A stretch of 64,000 bases of DNA from Paraburkholderia monticola (GTDB lineage Bacteria > Pseudomonadota > Gammaproteobacteria > Burkholderiales > Burkholderiaceae). How positions within the stretch are numbered: the stretch's first letter is position 1; each line of letters starts with the position of its first letter. Below are positions 1 to 9,030 of this stretch, piece after piece. Below the pieces are notes generated by a model that was given only the letters and a program-made list of their open reading frames with translations, was not told the origin of the DNA and ran no database searches. Made by a program: the position numbers and the translations under genes. The DNA is taken from NCBI RefSeq assembly GCF_001580545.1, contig NZ_LRBG01000004.1, positions 682,001 through 746,000 on the forward strand, in the 5' to 3' direction.

Positions 1-916
1 GCAGCACCTCGTGCGGCGCACCGTCCTGCGCCTTGCCGATCACGCGCTTGACCTTGCGCAACTCTTCCATCAGATGCAACTGAGTAGGCAGACGGCCGGC
101 CGTGTCGGCCATCATCACGTCGATTTTGCGCGCTCGCGCGGCGCCGACCGCGTCGAAGATCACCGCCGCCGGATCGCCGCTTTCTTGCGCGACCACGGTC
201 ACGTTGTTGCGCTGGCCCCAGACGGCGAGCTGCTCGCGCGCGGCGGCGCGGAACGTGTCGCCGGCGGCGAGCAGCACCGACTGGTCGAAGCTCTGCAGAT
301 GCTTCGCCAGCTTGCCGATGCTGGTGGTTTTGCCCGCGCCGTTGACGCCGGCGATCATCATCACGAGCGGCTGCGCGCGGCCGAGCATCAGCGATTGTTC
401 GAGCGGCTTCAGCAGCTCGACGAGCAGCGTGCGCAGCGCGGTCTTGACCTGTTGCGGGTCCGTCAGGCGCTCGCTGCGCACTTTCTCACGCAGTGCTTCG
501 AGCAGGAACTCCGTCGCCTCGACGCCGGCGTCCGACATCAGCAGCGCGGCTTCGAGTTCCTCGTACAGGTCCTCGTCGATCTTCGTGCCGACGAAAATCC
601 CGGTCAGGTTCGAACTGGTCTTCGAAAGGCCGCTCTTCAGGCGTGTGAGCCACGAGCGCTTGGCACCGGCGTCCTGGACGGGCGGCGGGACGATTTCAAC
701 GGTGCCGAGCGCGACGGCTTGCGGCTCGGGTTGCGGCTCGATGATGGTCGTGGCCACAGGCGGAACGGCAGCCGCGGCAGGCGCAGCGGGTTCGACAGGC
801 CCAGCGGCTTCGACCGGCTCGGCCTCGGCCGTTGCGCCGTCTTGCGCCGCCAGCGATTCGTCTGCGGCGGTATCGGACTCTTTCGAACCCTTGAATCGTT
901 TGAAAAAGCTGAACAT
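1..916 (-). CDS. ftsY: FtsY, signal recognition particle receptor GTPase (3' end outside window)
   Basis: FtsY docks the SRP-ribosome complex at the inner membrane, and paired GTP hydrolysis with Ffh hands membrane proteins to SecYEG. About 305 codons are visible; the C-terminus lies beyond base 1. The N-terminus is a short basic start (MFSFFKRFKG) followed by an acidic Ala/Pro-rich A-domain of about 95 residues. The N domain follows, then the G domain with the P-loop GVNGAGKTT near residue 190 and DTAGR near residue 275. The start is the ATG at 914-916. The gene diverges from rsmD, with about 250 bp between them holding no other gene. The product is certain; only the truncation limits the entry. 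Confidence 0.95.
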   Translation of the reverse strand, partial: MFSFFKRFKGSKESDTAADESLAAQDGATAEAEPVEAAGPVEPAAPAAAAVPPVATTIIEPQPEPQAVALGTVEIVPPPVQDAGAKRSWLTRLKSGLSKTSSNLTGIFVGTKIDEDLYEELEAALLMSDAGVEATEFLLEALREKVRSERLTDPQQVKTALRTLLVELLKPLEQSLMLGRAQPLVMMIAGVNGAGKTTSIGKLAKHLQSFDQSVLLAAGDTFRAAAREQLAVWGQRNNVTVVAQESGDPAAVIFDAVGAARARKIDVMMADTAGRLPTQLHLMEELRKVKRVIGKAQDGAPHEVL

Positions 917-1166
917 GATCTGGCGTATGGGAGAGCGCGCCGATGCGCGCAGCCGGCACGGGACCGGCGAAGCGGTGGGCAGCGCCGGGATGCGAGAAGG
1001 CGTGGCGCTGGCAGCCGCACATTTTATCAGGCGTGCCGCGGCGCCGCGTATCAGCCGCCTGGCCAGGCTGGACGCCCGCTGCCCCTGTGGTAACGTGGGC
1101 GCTCCGGCCCGCGCGCATCGGCGTCGCGGGCGTGTTCATCACCTAGCTGAAACTGCACGATACTGC

Positions 1167-1781
1167 ATGCCTCGCTTAGCACCTTCTCGCGCCGCCGGCG
1201 CTTCGTCCAAAAGCGGCAAGCCGCATGCCATTCGCATCATCGGCGGCGACTGGAAACGCACGCCACTGCCCGTGCTCGATCTGGACGGTTTGCGCCCGAC
1301 GCCCGATCGCGTCCGTGAAACGCTGTTCAACTGGCTCGGCCAGCGGCTGGACGGCCAGCACTGCCTCGATCTGTTCGCCGGTAGCGGCGCGCTCGGCTTC
1401 GAGGCCGCGTCGCGCGGCGCTGCTCGCGTGCTGATGGTGGAGCGCCATGCGCGTGCCGCGGGCCAGTTGCGTGCGAACCAGCAGCGGTTGGAGGCACGCA
1501 TGATCGAAATCGCCGAAGCCGATGGCCTGCGTCTTGCGGCGAGTCTCGCACCCAGTTCGTTCGACGTCGTATTCCTCGATCCACCGTTCGATGCCGACCT
1601 GCTCGGCAGGGCGCTTGCGGTGACCGTGCGGCTCGTGCGTGCCGACGGCTATCTATACGTCGAGTCCGGCGAAGCACTCGAACCGGCCGCTCACGAGTCG
1701 CTCTCGGGATGGGAGGTGGTGCGGCAGGGTAAGGCAGGCGCTGTCCACTTTCATTTGCTGCAACGCGAAAATAAGGAATAA
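1167..1781 (+). CDS. rsmD: RsmD, 16S rRNA (guanine(966)-N(2))-methyltransferase
   Basis: This SAM-dependent enzyme methylates N2 of G966 in 16S rRNA during 30S assembly. The 204-residue protein has a Rossmann fold. The SAM-binding stretch DLFAGSGALGFEA lies near residues 68-80, and the N6/N2-methylase catalytic motif DPPF near residue 138. The reading frame is open far upstream, antisense to ftsY. The ATG at 1167 was chosen because homology (IRIIGGDWKR) begins shortly after it; no strong ribosome-binding site is visible. coaD follows about 110 bp later, the rsmD-coaD pairing common in proteobacteria. Confidence 0.93.
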   Translation: MPRLAPSRAAGASSKSGKPHAIRIIGGDWKRTPLPVLDLDGLRPTPDRVRETLFNWLGQRLDGQHCLDLFAGSGALGFEAASRGAARVLMVERHARAAGQLRANQQRLEARMIEIAEADGLRLAASLAPSSFDVVFLDPPFDADLLGRALAVTVRLVRADGYLYVESGEALEPAAHESLSGWEVVRQGKAGAVHFHLLQRENKE

Positions 1782-1889
1782 TGCGCGTTCCAAAAAAGGG
1801 CCGGGCGGCTTATCGTCAGCACGTCCGGTGTCGATTGCGTCGCGTGGACGCTTTGATGTGCGCTTTTGTCTGAAGAGAGGAGAAGTCTC

Positions 1890-2399
1890 ATGGTAGTCGC
1901 CGTGTACCCGGGCACGTTCGACCCGCTGACGCGCGGTCACGAAGACCTCGTTCGGCGCGCGTCGAGCATTTTCGACACGCTGGTGGTCGGTGTGGCCGAC
2001 AGCCGCGCCAAGAAGCCATTTTTCACGCTCCAGGAGCGCCTCGCGATTGCGCATGAGGTGCTCGGCCACTACCCGAATGTTCAGGTGATGAGCTTCAAGG
2101 GGCTCCTCAAGGACTTCGTGCGGACCAACAACGCGCGGGTGATCGTCAGGGGCCTGCGCGCGGTGTCGGACTTCGAGTATGAGTTTCAGATGGCGGGCAT
2201 GAACCGCTATCTGCTGCCCGACGTCGAGACGATGTTCATGACGCCGTCCGATCAGTATCAGTTCATCTCGGGCACGATCGTGCGCGAGATCGCGCAACTG
2301 GGCGGCGACGTCAGCAAGTTCGTATTCCCGTCGGTCGAAAAATGGCTGAAGGAGAAGGTCGCGTCGCTGGATCCGCAGGACGGCGCTCAGGGGACCTGA
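1890..2399 (+). CDS. coaD: CoaD, phosphopantetheine adenylyltransferase
   Basis: CoaD transfers AMP from ATP to 4'-phosphopantetheine, the penultimate step of coenzyme A synthesis. The 169-residue protein begins [17 protein letters not shown], which contains the nucleotidyltransferase T/HxGH motif (TRGH). The second signature, SSTIVRE-like ([13 protein letters not shown]), lies near residue 128. The start at 1890 is set by a GAGGAG ribosome-binding site 8 bases upstream. The frame stays open to 1866, but that extension has no homology. A 9-bp perfect inverted repeat follows the stop codon. Confidence 0.95.
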   Translation: MVVAVYPGTFDPLTRGHEDLVRRASSIFDTLVVGVADSRAKKPFFTLQERLAIAHEVLGHYPNVQVMSFKGLLKDFVRTNNARVIVRGLRAVSDFEYEFQMAGMNRYLLPDVETMFMTPSDQYQFISGTIVREIAQLGGDVSKFVFPSVEKWLKEKVASLDPQDGAQGT

Positions 2400-2415
2400 G
2401 CCTGAAACGCGCGAA

Positions 2416-2445
2416 CGGCCGGTTTTGACGCATCAGAACCGGCCG
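2416..2445 (+). terminator. Hairpin after coaD
   Basis: CGGCCGGTT at 2416-2424 pairs perfectly with AACCGGCCG at 2437-2445 around a 12-base loop, starting 16 bases after the coaD stop. There is no U-tract on either strand, so termination here is an inference from position and stem strength. Confidence 0.45.
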
Positions 2446-2616
2446 CGTCGGGCAGCCGGCGGGATCGTACGACCTCGGTGACTTGCAACGAGTGTATCGG
2501 TTGGTCTGCGTCAATCAAGCGGCGCAATCTTCGGTCAACGAGAATGTGCGACGCGGCGAATGAGAGGCTTTTTCGAGCCAGCCAGCCGGTGCAGGCTCAA
2601 TCGACGCAGAGTAATG

Positions 2617-2964
2617 TCAACTTCCCTTCGCCGCCTTGGCGAACGCCTCGGCAAGTTTGTCGAAGTGTCGGAGGGCGGCAGGCGTGAGTTCGACCTGTTT
2701 GCGACGAGCGTCCTCGGTGTCGTTGAGCAGAAGCCAACCCTTCTCGCGCATTGAAGTGATGCGGGCGTGCAAGGTCGCCGGCGACCCGAGCTCACTTTGG
2801 GCCATCATGTCTCGAACCGAGAGCCGTTCGTTTTTTTGCCGCATGCGAGCAACGAACTCCAGGATTTTTTCTTCGAGAGGATCGAGCGCGGGAAGTGAGG
2901 GGAGGCCTCGCAGTGCTTCGGTCAGTTGAAGAAATCGAAGATAGATATCAGCAGGGCGGGCCAT
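2617..2964 (-). CDS. Small MarR-like winged-helix regulator
   Basis: This 115-residue protein has a predicted winged-helix core. It runs from LDPLEEKILEFVARM through a recognition-helix region (SPATLHARITSMREKGWL) to a wing ending in DARRKQVELT, the layout seen in MarR-type proteins. It lacks the long flanking helices of full-length MarR, so it may be a compact variant. The ATG at 2964 was chosen because GGAG lies 8 bases upstream; in-frame ATGs at 2970 and 2994 are alternatives. It lies in the accessory patch between coaD and the ferredoxin gene. No palindromic operator was recognised nearby, so its targets are unknown. Confidence 0.7.
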   Translation of the reverse strand: MARPADIYLRFLQLTEALRGLPSLPALDPLEEKILEFVARMRQKNERLSVRDMMAQSELGSPATLHARITSMREKGWLLLNDTEDARRKQVELTPAALRHFDKLAEAFAKAAKGS

Positions 2965-3039
2965 GACCATCGCTCCAACGAGAACACCGCTCACCTGAGC
3001 GTGGAAAGCGGACTGTGATACTACCCAGCGACAATGGGT

Positions 3040-3215
3040 TATCTCTATTTTATCTTCACGTCTGGATTACGGTTGCATTTCCTCCAGGTCGCGGGCACGG
3101 CCATCGCGTTCGTGTTGTCGCTCCGGATCAATCAGGAAGTCTTCACGCACGCCGAGTTCGTCCGACGTGTGAACGGGTCTCGCCGCTCTCCGGTTTTCTG
3201 CTTGAGGTTGGGCGT
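3040..3215 (+). pseudogene. Frameshifted relic of the membrane-protein gene at 4144
   Basis: Reading this stretch in two frames reproduces the first 40-60 residues of the intact protein at 4144-4767. One frame gives LHVWIT (compare LHVWSIT). The next gives GTAIAFVLSLRINQEVF (compare GTLIAFLVSLWINQEVF) and EFVRRVNG (compare SFVRGVNW). A second shift then gives a stretch resembling YLPSGVRLL. No open frame covers the whole match and the downstream two-thirds is absent. It is therefore a decayed, truncated copy in the same orientation as the intact gene, about 1.1 kb upstream of it. Confidence 0.72.
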
Positions 3216-3237
3216 GGGCCCTTGCTGCCCACGCCCA
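3209..3237 (+). terminator. GC-rich hairpin ending the relic
   Basis: TGGGCGTGGGC (3209-3219) and GCCCACGCCCA (3227-3237) form a perfect 11-bp stem with a 7-base loop. The following bases (CCATTTCTCTC) are moderately pyrimidine-rich. It could be a terminator for plus-strand transcription or a boundary repeat of the rearrangement. Confidence 0.45.
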
Positions 3238-3319
3238 CCATTTCTCTCAGGTTCTGGCTGTTACAAAAACTATAACGATAAGGCTGCAAATTGGCAAGTA
3301 CTGCGCTTGAATAGCGTCA

Positions 3320-3970
3320 CTATGGAATCCGTATGATAGGGCGATCGTCGGTCGGTATGCGGAGGCGGTAGCGCGCCACGTGCTCGTAGAGGATCGGCCA
3401 GTCGACCGCGAGTACCGGAATCGTTGGATCTCTGCGGTACCAGTACGCGACAAAGCGTGCCCATCCGCCGAGGAATATCCCTTTGCCGGAACTCAGCAGA
3501 CAAGGGGGACGAGCGACGGGCGGAACCAACACCCGCGGCATTTCCGCCGCGAGAACTTCAAGCGCGTCCGTAGAGCCGCGTGACGCTGTCAGGGTGTCGT
3601 CGGTATTGGATAGGTATCGACGCACTTCTTCCGCTACACGCGTGCAACGAAGTTCTAGGTAAGAGGCGCGAACTTCATCGAGTACTGAACGGGGCACGGA
3701 TGAATAATCGGGCCCACCTAATCTTTCTAACGCAGTACGCCTCACGAAATCAGGAAGCGCCCCCAACGTTGTCTCGCTGCCTAGCAATGCATCCCGAAAG
3801 TACGGATAGCACGCGAGCCACGGAGCAGACGCGGGTTCTGCCGGCCGACATGCTGATGCCCATCGATTCGTCCGGACAGTGCGTTCCATTCCAGCCTGTT
3901 CTCTCGAGTCAATCGCTATAAAAAATATATCGATATCGACGTGGCTCCGCCTTCTTGTCGAGGCCGACAT
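3320..3970 (-). CDS. Hypothetical protein with atypical codon use
   Basis: A 216-residue open frame matching no family I recognise. The product is basic at the N-terminus (MSASTRRRSH) and then mixed. It has a helical Glu/Arg-rich centre (VLDEVRASYLELRCTRVAEE) and an aromatic C-terminal segment (GGWARFVAYWYRRDP). No signal peptide, membrane span or catalytic motif is evident. Codons such as AGA, TTA, CTA, GTA and ATA are frequent, unlike the strongly GC-ending codons of neighbouring core genes, which suggests recent acquisition. It lies between the membrane-protein relic and the intact copy. An internal ATG (MERTVRTN) is an alternative start. It could also be non-functional. Confidence 0.45.
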   Translation of the reverse strand: MSASTRRRSHVDIDIFFIAIDSREQAGMERTVRTNRWASACRPAEPASAPWLACYPYFRDALLGSETTLGALPDFVRRTALERLGGPDYSSVPRSVLDEVRASYLELRCTRVAEEVRRYLSNTDDTLTASRGSTDALEVLAAEMPRVLVPPVARPPCLLSSGKGIFLGGWARFVAYWYRRDPTIPVLAVDWPILYEHVARYRLRIPTDDRPIIRIP

Positions 3971-4143
3971 AAAGCTATACGTGGATTGTCGGTCGCGTCG
4001 CGCAGAACTTTAGGATGCCGGTGGAACTATTTGCGTTAGCGCGGTCACGGTTTTGAGCGAAAGCCAGTCGCTTGTGCTCGCGGAACGGCATACGGTCACG
4101 CTATGATCCATTCGACAAAAGCAACAGAGGATGGCTTACCGCA

Positions 4144-4767
4144 ATGTCTAGCTTACGTTTGCATGTCTGGTCGATCACCGGAACCCTGATCGCGTTTTTG
4201 GTGTCGCTGTGGATCAATCAGGAGGTGTTTGCGTACACGTCGTTCGTGCGGGGCGTCAACTGGATTTACCTGCCGTCTGGTGTTCGGCTTCTCGGTACGT
4301 TGCTGCTCGGGTTCGATGGTGCAATCGGCCTGCTGCTTGCCGGCCTGATTACCGACTTTCTTTACTGGTTTCCGCATGACCCGGTGCGTGCAATCGCAGG
4401 CGCTTTCCTTGGGTCTCTTGCACCGTATCTGGTCTACCGGCTTGCGCTCGAGTACTACGATCTGCGTGCATCACTGTCGAACCTGACGCCGAAACGGCTT
4501 CTTGTCCTGGCTGTCGCCTATTCGATCGCCAATCCGCTGTTTCATCACGTGTGGTTCGCGCTGACCGGTGCGACGAAGAACTGGTTCGATAGCTTCTTCA
4601 CCATGTTCGTGGGCGATTTGACCGGCGCGCTGATCATGCTGTATGCGATGAAGGGGATCCTCGCGTTGTTGCCGAAACAGCCGGGCAAGTCCCGCCTTTC
4701 GAATCGCATGTTTAGCATTCAGGCGGCGTTGGACAGTGCCTACACCAACCAATTGGCGAAGGGATGA
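4144..4767 (+). CDS. Integral membrane protein of unknown function (MASE1-like appearance)
   Basis: The 207-residue product has roughly five to six hydrophobic segments. These include LIAFLVSLWINQEVF near the start, SGVRLLGTLLLGFDGAIGLLLAG, a span near residues 75-100, one around 115-135 and one near 155-180. The arrangement, with YLPSGVRLL followed by a paired hydrophobic hairpin, resembles MASE1-type membrane sensor domains, but no output domain follows. The ATG at 4144 begins MSSLRLHVWS; the frame is open further upstream without similarity. A decayed partial copy lies at 3040-3215. Function is not assigned. Confidence 0.75.
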   Translation: MSSLRLHVWSITGTLIAFLVSLWINQEVFAYTSFVRGVNWIYLPSGVRLLGTLLLGFDGAIGLLLAGLITDFLYWFPHDPVRAIAGAFLGSLAPYLVYRLALEYYDLRASLSNLTPKRLLVLAVAYSIANPLFHHVWFALTGATKNWFDSFFTMFVGDLTGALIMLYAMKGILALLPKQPGKSRLSNRMFSIQAALDSAYTNQLAKG

Positions 4768-4842
4768 CGATCGAGCGTGGAGGAGCGTCGGCACTGCGCA
4801 TCCTCGGGCAAGTTCGCACGAGCGTGCGGGGAGCCGAAAAGC

Positions 4843-5138
<296 letters not shown>

Positions 5139-5160
5139 ATTCGCGGGTGGCGCGTAAAAG

Positions 5161-5194
5161 AAAACGGCGAAGGCTTGCGGGCCTTCGCCGTTTT
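5161..5194. terminator. Bidirectional intrinsic terminator between ferredoxin gene and hisC
   Basis: AAAACGGCGAAGGC (5161-5174) pairs perfectly with GCCTTCGCCGTTTT (5181-5194) around a 6-base loop. A T-run extends to 5196 on the plus strand and an A-run on the left serves the minus strand. It lies between two converging genes. Confidence 0.9.
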
Positions 5195-5214
5195 TTCTTG
5201 CGGTGGCGCTTCGG

Positions 5215-6294
5215 TTAACCGACGTACGCGCTGAAAATGCCGCGCAGCGCGCTGAGCAAGATTTCGCATTCGGCGTCGGTGCCGATCGAGATCCGCAAAT
5301 GCTGGTCGATACGCGGCGCGTTGAAATGACGCACGAAAATCTCCTTCTCTCGCAGCCGCGACGCGAGTGTCGCCGCGTCGTACCCTTCATGTCGCGCGAA
5401 CAGCAGATTCGCGGCCGACGGCACCACGTCGAAGCCGAGCGCGGTCAATTCCGCCGCGAGCCGCTCGCGGCTCGCGATCACCTTCGCGCAGCATTCGCGA
5501 AACCACGCGTCGTCTTCATAGGCGGCGGTGGCCGCGGCTTGCGCGAGGCGGTCGAGCGGGTACGAATTGAAGCTGTCCTTCACACGATTGAGTGCATCGA
5601 TCAGCGCAGGATCGCCGAACGCAAAGCCCACGCGCATGCCGGCGAGTGAACGCGACTTCGACACGGTCTGCACGACGAGCAGATTCGGATAGCGGCCGAT
5701 CAGCGCGATCGCCGACTCGGCACCGAAATCGACATACGCTTCGTCGATCACCACGACGGAATCAGGCTGACTCGCGACGAGGCGTTCGATCTCCGCGAGC
5801 GGCAGCGGCCGACCGGTCGGCGCGTTCGGATTCGGAAACAGGATGCCGCCGTTGGGCACCGTGTAGTCGTCGACGTTGATCGCGAAGCTTTCGTCGAGCG
5901 GAATGGTCCGGTAGTCGACCTCGAAGAGCTTCGCGTAGGTCGGATAGAAGCTGTACGTGATGTCCGGGAACAGCAGCGGCTTGTCGTGCTTGAGCAAAGC
6001 CTGGAACGTCAGCGCGAGCACTTCGTCCGAGCCGTTGCCCGCGAACACCTGCTCGGCGCGGATACCGTGATACGCCGCGACCGTTTCGCGCAGCTTGCGC
6101 GCGCTTGGATCGGGATAACGGCGCAGTGCATCGGCCGTTTCGCCGAGCTCGCGGCGGATCGCGTCGAGCACGCGCGGCGACGGCGGGTACGGATTCTCGT
6201 TGGTGTTCAGCTTCACCGGATGCGCGAGCGCGGGCTGCTCGCCGGGCACATACGGCGTCAGACGGTGAACGATATCGCTCCAGTAGCGGCTCAA
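5215..6294 (-). CDS. hisC: HisC, histidinol-phosphate aminotransferase
   Basis: This PLP-dependent class II aminotransferase interconverts imidazole acetol phosphate and histidinol phosphate in histidine synthesis. Of 359 residues, near the N-terminus is [13 protein letters not shown], the substrate-side motif. The PLP lysine lies in [12 protein letters not shown] near residue 220, preceded by the aspartate/tyrosine pair of [10 protein letters not shown]. The rest of the his operon is not here, so this is probably a stand-alone hisC copy (many Burkholderia have more than one). pth lies upstream on the same strand, 50 bp away. Confidence 0.93.
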   Translation of the reverse strand: MSRYWSDIVHRLTPYVPGEQPALAHPVKLNTNENPYPPSPRVLDAIRRELGETADALRRYPDPSARKLRETVAAYHGIRAEQVFAGNGSDEVLALTFQALLKHDKPLLFPDITYSFYPTYAKLFEVDYRTIPLDESFAINVDDYTVPNGGILFPNPNAPTGRPLPLAEIERLVASQPDSVVVIDEAYVDFGAESAIALIGRYPNLLVVQTVSKSRSLAGMRVGFAFGDPALIDALNRVKDSFNSYPLDRLAQAAATAAYEDDAWFRECCAKVIASRERLAAELTALGFDVVPSAANLLFARHEGYDAATLASRLREKEIFVRHFNAPRIDQHLRISIGTDAECEILLSALRGIFSAYVG

Positions 6295-6344
6295 GCGATT
6301 CTCCTCGCGAGGTCGGTTGCGGGTGTCGGTGAGTGTGGCGCGCG

Positions 6345-6950
6345 TCAGCTGTTGTTGCGATGCAGTTGCATCATCGCGCGTTCGAGCTCGCCCTTGATGA
6401 TTTGCGGCATCACCGCGAGCGCACGCTCGATCGACGCGTCGATGACCTCCTGCTCTTCGCGCCGCGGCGGCTTCAGCACATAGTTCGCGACGTCCGGCTT
6501 TGCGCCGGCACGCGCGCTTTCGGGAATCAGATCGCGCGGATGGCCGATGCCGATCCGTAGCCGCCAGTATTGCTGCGACGACAAATGCGCAGTGATGTCC
6601 TTCAGCCCATTATGCCCGCCGCTGCCGCCGCCGAGTTTCAGCTTGACGCTGCCGGGCGGCATGTCGAGTTCGTCGTGCGCAACGAGAATCTCGTCGGGCA
6701 GGATCTTGAAGAACTGGGCAACCGCGACGACCGATTGTCCCGAGCGGTTCATATAGGTCTGCGGCTCGAGCAGATGCACTTCTTCGCCGTGCAGCCGCGC
6801 CTTCGCGTAAAAGCCGTGGAAGCGCCGCTCGTCGCGCAGCGTCGTGCCAGCCTCTCGCGCGAGTTGATCGACCAGCCAGAAGCCGGCGTTGTGACGCGTC
6901 GCGGTGTATTCGGCGCCCGGATTGCCGAGCCCGACGATCAGCTTGATCAT
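6345..6950 (-). CDS. pth: Pth, peptidyl-tRNA hydrolase
   Basis: Pth cleaves peptidyl-tRNA released from stalled ribosomes so that tRNA is recycled. The 201-residue protein shows the family signatures [12 protein letters not shown] at the N-terminus, [14 protein letters not shown] carrying the catalytic histidine, and the substrate-binding asparagine in [18 protein letters not shown] and the glycine-rich [12 protein letters not shown] follow. It lies downstream of rplY on the same strand, the usual order in beta-proteobacteria, but a strong terminator separates the two. Confidence 0.96.
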   Translation of the reverse strand: MIKLIVGLGNPGAEYTATRHNAGFWLVDQLAREAGTTLRDERRFHGFYAKARLHGEEVHLLEPQTYMNRSGQSVVAVAQFFKILPDEILVAHDELDMPPGSVKLKLGGGSGGHNGLKDITAHLSSQQYWRLRIGIGHPRDLIPESARAGAKPDVANYVLKPPRREEQEVIDASIERALAVMPQIIKGELERAMMQLHRNNS

Positions 6951-7006
6951 GATTGCGTGAGTCCACCAGGTCCGGAGGTGAAACGCAGCCGGACTAAAAA
7001 AAGCCG

Positions 7007-7039
7007 AAAAAAAACCCGCCAGGGCGAACCTCGGCGGGT
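7007..7039 (-). terminator. Intrinsic terminator of rplY
   Basis: Read on the minus strand, a stem of ACCCGCC/GGCGGGT with an inner AGG/CCT pairing (7014-7039) is followed by an uninterrupted run of eight T residues (7014-7007). It lies 60 bases after the rplY stop and just before pth. Confidence 0.9.
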
Positions 7040-7100
7040 CACATCGACCGTTTCATCGGAAACGGATCGAGAGGATTGCTTGCTTCGAACCGGAAGGCTC

Positions 7101-7718
7101 TTAGGCAGCCGGCGTTTCGCCGCCTTCAGCAGCAGCAGCGTCTTCAGCAACTGCGCCAGCCGGGATCGTTGCAGCAGCGACCACCGGGTTTTCCGCGTCG
7201 ACGTGAGCGACGAGCGCGACACCTGCCGGCAGCGGGATGTCCTTCGCGTGAACCGATTGACCTGCTTCGATCTTCGCGAGGTCGACTTCGATGAACTCCG
7301 GCAGTGCCGACGGCAGGCACTCGATTTCGAGCTCATTGATGACGTGCGAGATCACCGCGCTCGACAGCTTCACTGCCGGGTTGGATTCCTGGTTCATGAA
7401 GTGCAGCGGCACCTTGGTGTGCAGCTTCTTCTTTGCGTCGACGCGCTGGAAGTCCACGTGCAGCACGATCTGACGGAACGGGTGATATTGCACGTCGCGC
7501 AGCAGAACCTGTTGCGACTTGCCTGCCACTTCCAGGTCGAGGATCGACGAGTGGAACACTTCTTTCTTCAGCGCGTGCCACAGGGCGTTGTGATCGAGTT
7601 CGATCAGTTGCGTGTCAGCATCCGCGCCATAAACGATACCCGGGGTCTTGCCCGAGTTACGCAGGCGGCGGCTCGCACCCGTACCTTGCTGTGAACGCTC
7701 GAAAGCGACTACTTTCAT
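7101..7718 (-). CDS. rplY: RplY, 50S ribosomal protein L25 (CTC-type)
   Basis: L25/general-stress CTC protein binds 5S rRNA in the large subunit. The 205-residue, two-domain form has an N-terminal L25 domain ([20 protein letters not shown], then GKTPGIVYG) and the C-terminal TL5/CTC beta domain (around residues 95-190). An Ala-rich acidic tail ends the protein. The start at 7718 is fixed by a GGAG ribosome-binding site; an in-frame ATG at 7736 is less likely. It lies between prs and pth, with terminator-like hairpins on both sides. Confidence 0.95.
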   Translation of the reverse strand: MKVVAFERSQQGTGASRRLRNSGKTPGIVYGADADTQLIELDHNALWHALKKEVFHSSILDLEVAGKSQQVLLRDVQYHPFRQIVLHVDFQRVDAKKKLHTKVPLHFMNQESNPAVKLSSAVISHVINELEIECLPSALPEFIEVDLAKIEAGQSVHAKDIPLPAGVALVAHVDAENPVVAAATIPAGAVAEDAAAAEGGETPAA

Positions 7719-7754
7719 GTTGAATCTCCAATGCACTGCCCGCGACCAGGCAGT

Positions 7755-7790
7755 AAAAACAGGGCCTCGAAGCCGTAATGGCTGAGGCCC
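7755..7790 (-). terminator. Terminator-like hairpin in the rplY leader
   Basis: GGGCCTC and AGCC (7762-7774) pair with GGCT and GAGGCCC (7780-7790). On the minus strand a TTTTT run (7759-7755) follows. It stands about 37 bases upstream of the rplY start and downstream of a separate prs terminator. It could be a second prs terminator or a transcription attenuator for rplY. Confidence 0.6.
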
Positions 7791-7832
7791 GGGATAGCGG
7801 CACGAACCTTCGTTCGTTCATGCCGATTGTGC

Positions 7833-7869
7833 AAAAACGCCGCGTGTCGCATCAAGCGCTACGCGGCGT
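7833..7869 (-). terminator. Intrinsic terminator of prs
   Basis: On the minus strand ACGCCGCGT (7869-7861) pairs perfectly with ACGCGGCGT (7845-7837) and is followed by TTTTT (7837-7833). It begins 13 bases after the prs stop. Confidence 0.85.
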
Positions 7870-7881
7870 CTTCGCAAATGC

Positions 7882-8838
7882 TTAGCTTTCAGCGAATAGC
7901 GACATCACCGAATCGCCGCGGCGGATGCGCGAGAACGTTTCGGCGAGCAGGCCAGCGCTGGTCAGCGAGCGGATCTTCGCACACGAACGGGCTTCTTCGC
8001 CGAGCGGGATCGTGTCAGTGACCACGAGTTCGTCGAGCGCGGAAGCGGCGATACGCTCGCCGGCGCCGCCCGACAGAACCGGGTGAGTGGCGTACGCGAA
8101 CACCTGTTTCGCGCCGCGTTCCTTCAGAACCTGCGCGGCCTTGCACAGCGTGCCTGCCGTGTCGACCATGTCGTCCATGATCACGCAGGTGCGACCTTCA
8201 ACTTCACCGATGATGTTCATCACTTCGGCGACGTTCGCCTTCGGGCGACGCTTGTCGATGATCGCGAGATCGCAATTGAGCTGCTTGGCCAATGCACGGG
8301 CGCGCACCACGCCGCCGACGTCCGGCGAAACGACAAGCAGGTTCTCGTAGTTCTGCTTGCGCAGATCGCCGAGCAACACGGGCGTTGCGTAGATGTTGTC
8401 GACCGGGATGTCGAAGAAGCCTTGAATCTGGTCGGCGTGCAGATCCATCGTGATGATCCGCTCGACGCCGGCGATTTCCAGCATGTTCGCCACGACCTTC
8501 GCCGAGATGGCGACCCGCGCCGAACGCGGGCGACGATCCTGACGGGCATAGCCGAAATAGGGGATGGCTGCGGTGATCCGGCCTGCGGATGCGCGCTTGA
8601 GCGCATCGACCATGATCATCAGTTCCATCAGATTGTCGTTCGTCGGTGCACACGTGGATTGCAGGACGAAGACATCCTTGCCGCGCACGTTTTCCTGAAT
8701 CTCGACCTGGATTTCACCGTCCGAGAAACGGCTAACCATTGCTTTGCCGAGGGGAATACCGAGATTTTTGACGACTTCCTGAGCAAGCGCGGGATTTGCG
8801 TTGCCAGTAAATACCATCAGGCCGTCATGGCTGCTCAT
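7882..8838 (-). CDS. prs: Prs, ribose-phosphate pyrophosphokinase
   Basis: Prs makes PRPP from ribose-5-phosphate and ATP for purine, pyrimidine, histidine, tryptophan and NAD synthesis. The 318 residues are the usual length of class I PRPP synthases. The regulatory/ATP region includes [10 protein letters not shown] near residue 97. The binding loop [17 protein letters not shown] is near residue 130, and the PRPP loop [12 protein letters not shown] near residue 220. It follows tRNA-Gln and ispE on the same strand. Confidence 0.97.
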   Translation of the reverse strand: MSSHDGLMVFTGNANPALAQEVVKNLGIPLGKAMVSRFSDGEIQVEIQENVRGKDVFVLQSTCAPTNDNLMELMIMVDALKRASAGRITAAIPYFGYARQDRRPRSARVAISAKVVANMLEIAGVERIITMDLHADQIQGFFDIPVDNIYATPVLLGDLRKQNYENLLVVSPDVGGVVRARALAKQLNCDLAIIDKRRPKANVAEVMNIIGEVEGRTCVIMDDMVDTAGTLCKAAQVLKERGAKQVFAYATHPVLSGGAGERIAASALDELVVTDTIPLGEEARSCAKIRSLTSAGLLAETFSRIRRGDSVMSLFAES

Positions 8839-8901
8839 CGTGCACCTACTTCAGGCTGGGGCGGGAGAGAAATTTGAACTACAGCGAACTACGAGAATTT
8901 T

Positions 8902-8978
8902 TGGCAGGGGAGAAAGGATTCGAACCTTTGCATGCCGGAATCAAAATCCGGTGCCTTAACCAGCTTGGCGACTCCCCT
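8902..8978 (-). tRNA. tRNA-Gln (UUG)
   Basis: On the minus strand a full cloverleaf is seen. The acceptor stem is AGGGGAG/CTCCCCT. The anticodon stem CCGGA/TCCGG encloses loop TTTTGAT with anticodon TTG (8944-8942). The T-arm loop is GTTCGAATC, and the CCA end is encoded at 8904-8902. It lies between ispE and prs, a conserved beta-proteobacterial location. Confidence 0.95.
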
Positions 8979-9030
8979 ACACTAACTTTGAGCTCCGCCG
9001 AACGTGGAGTTTCGTTCGACGATGCAAAAC

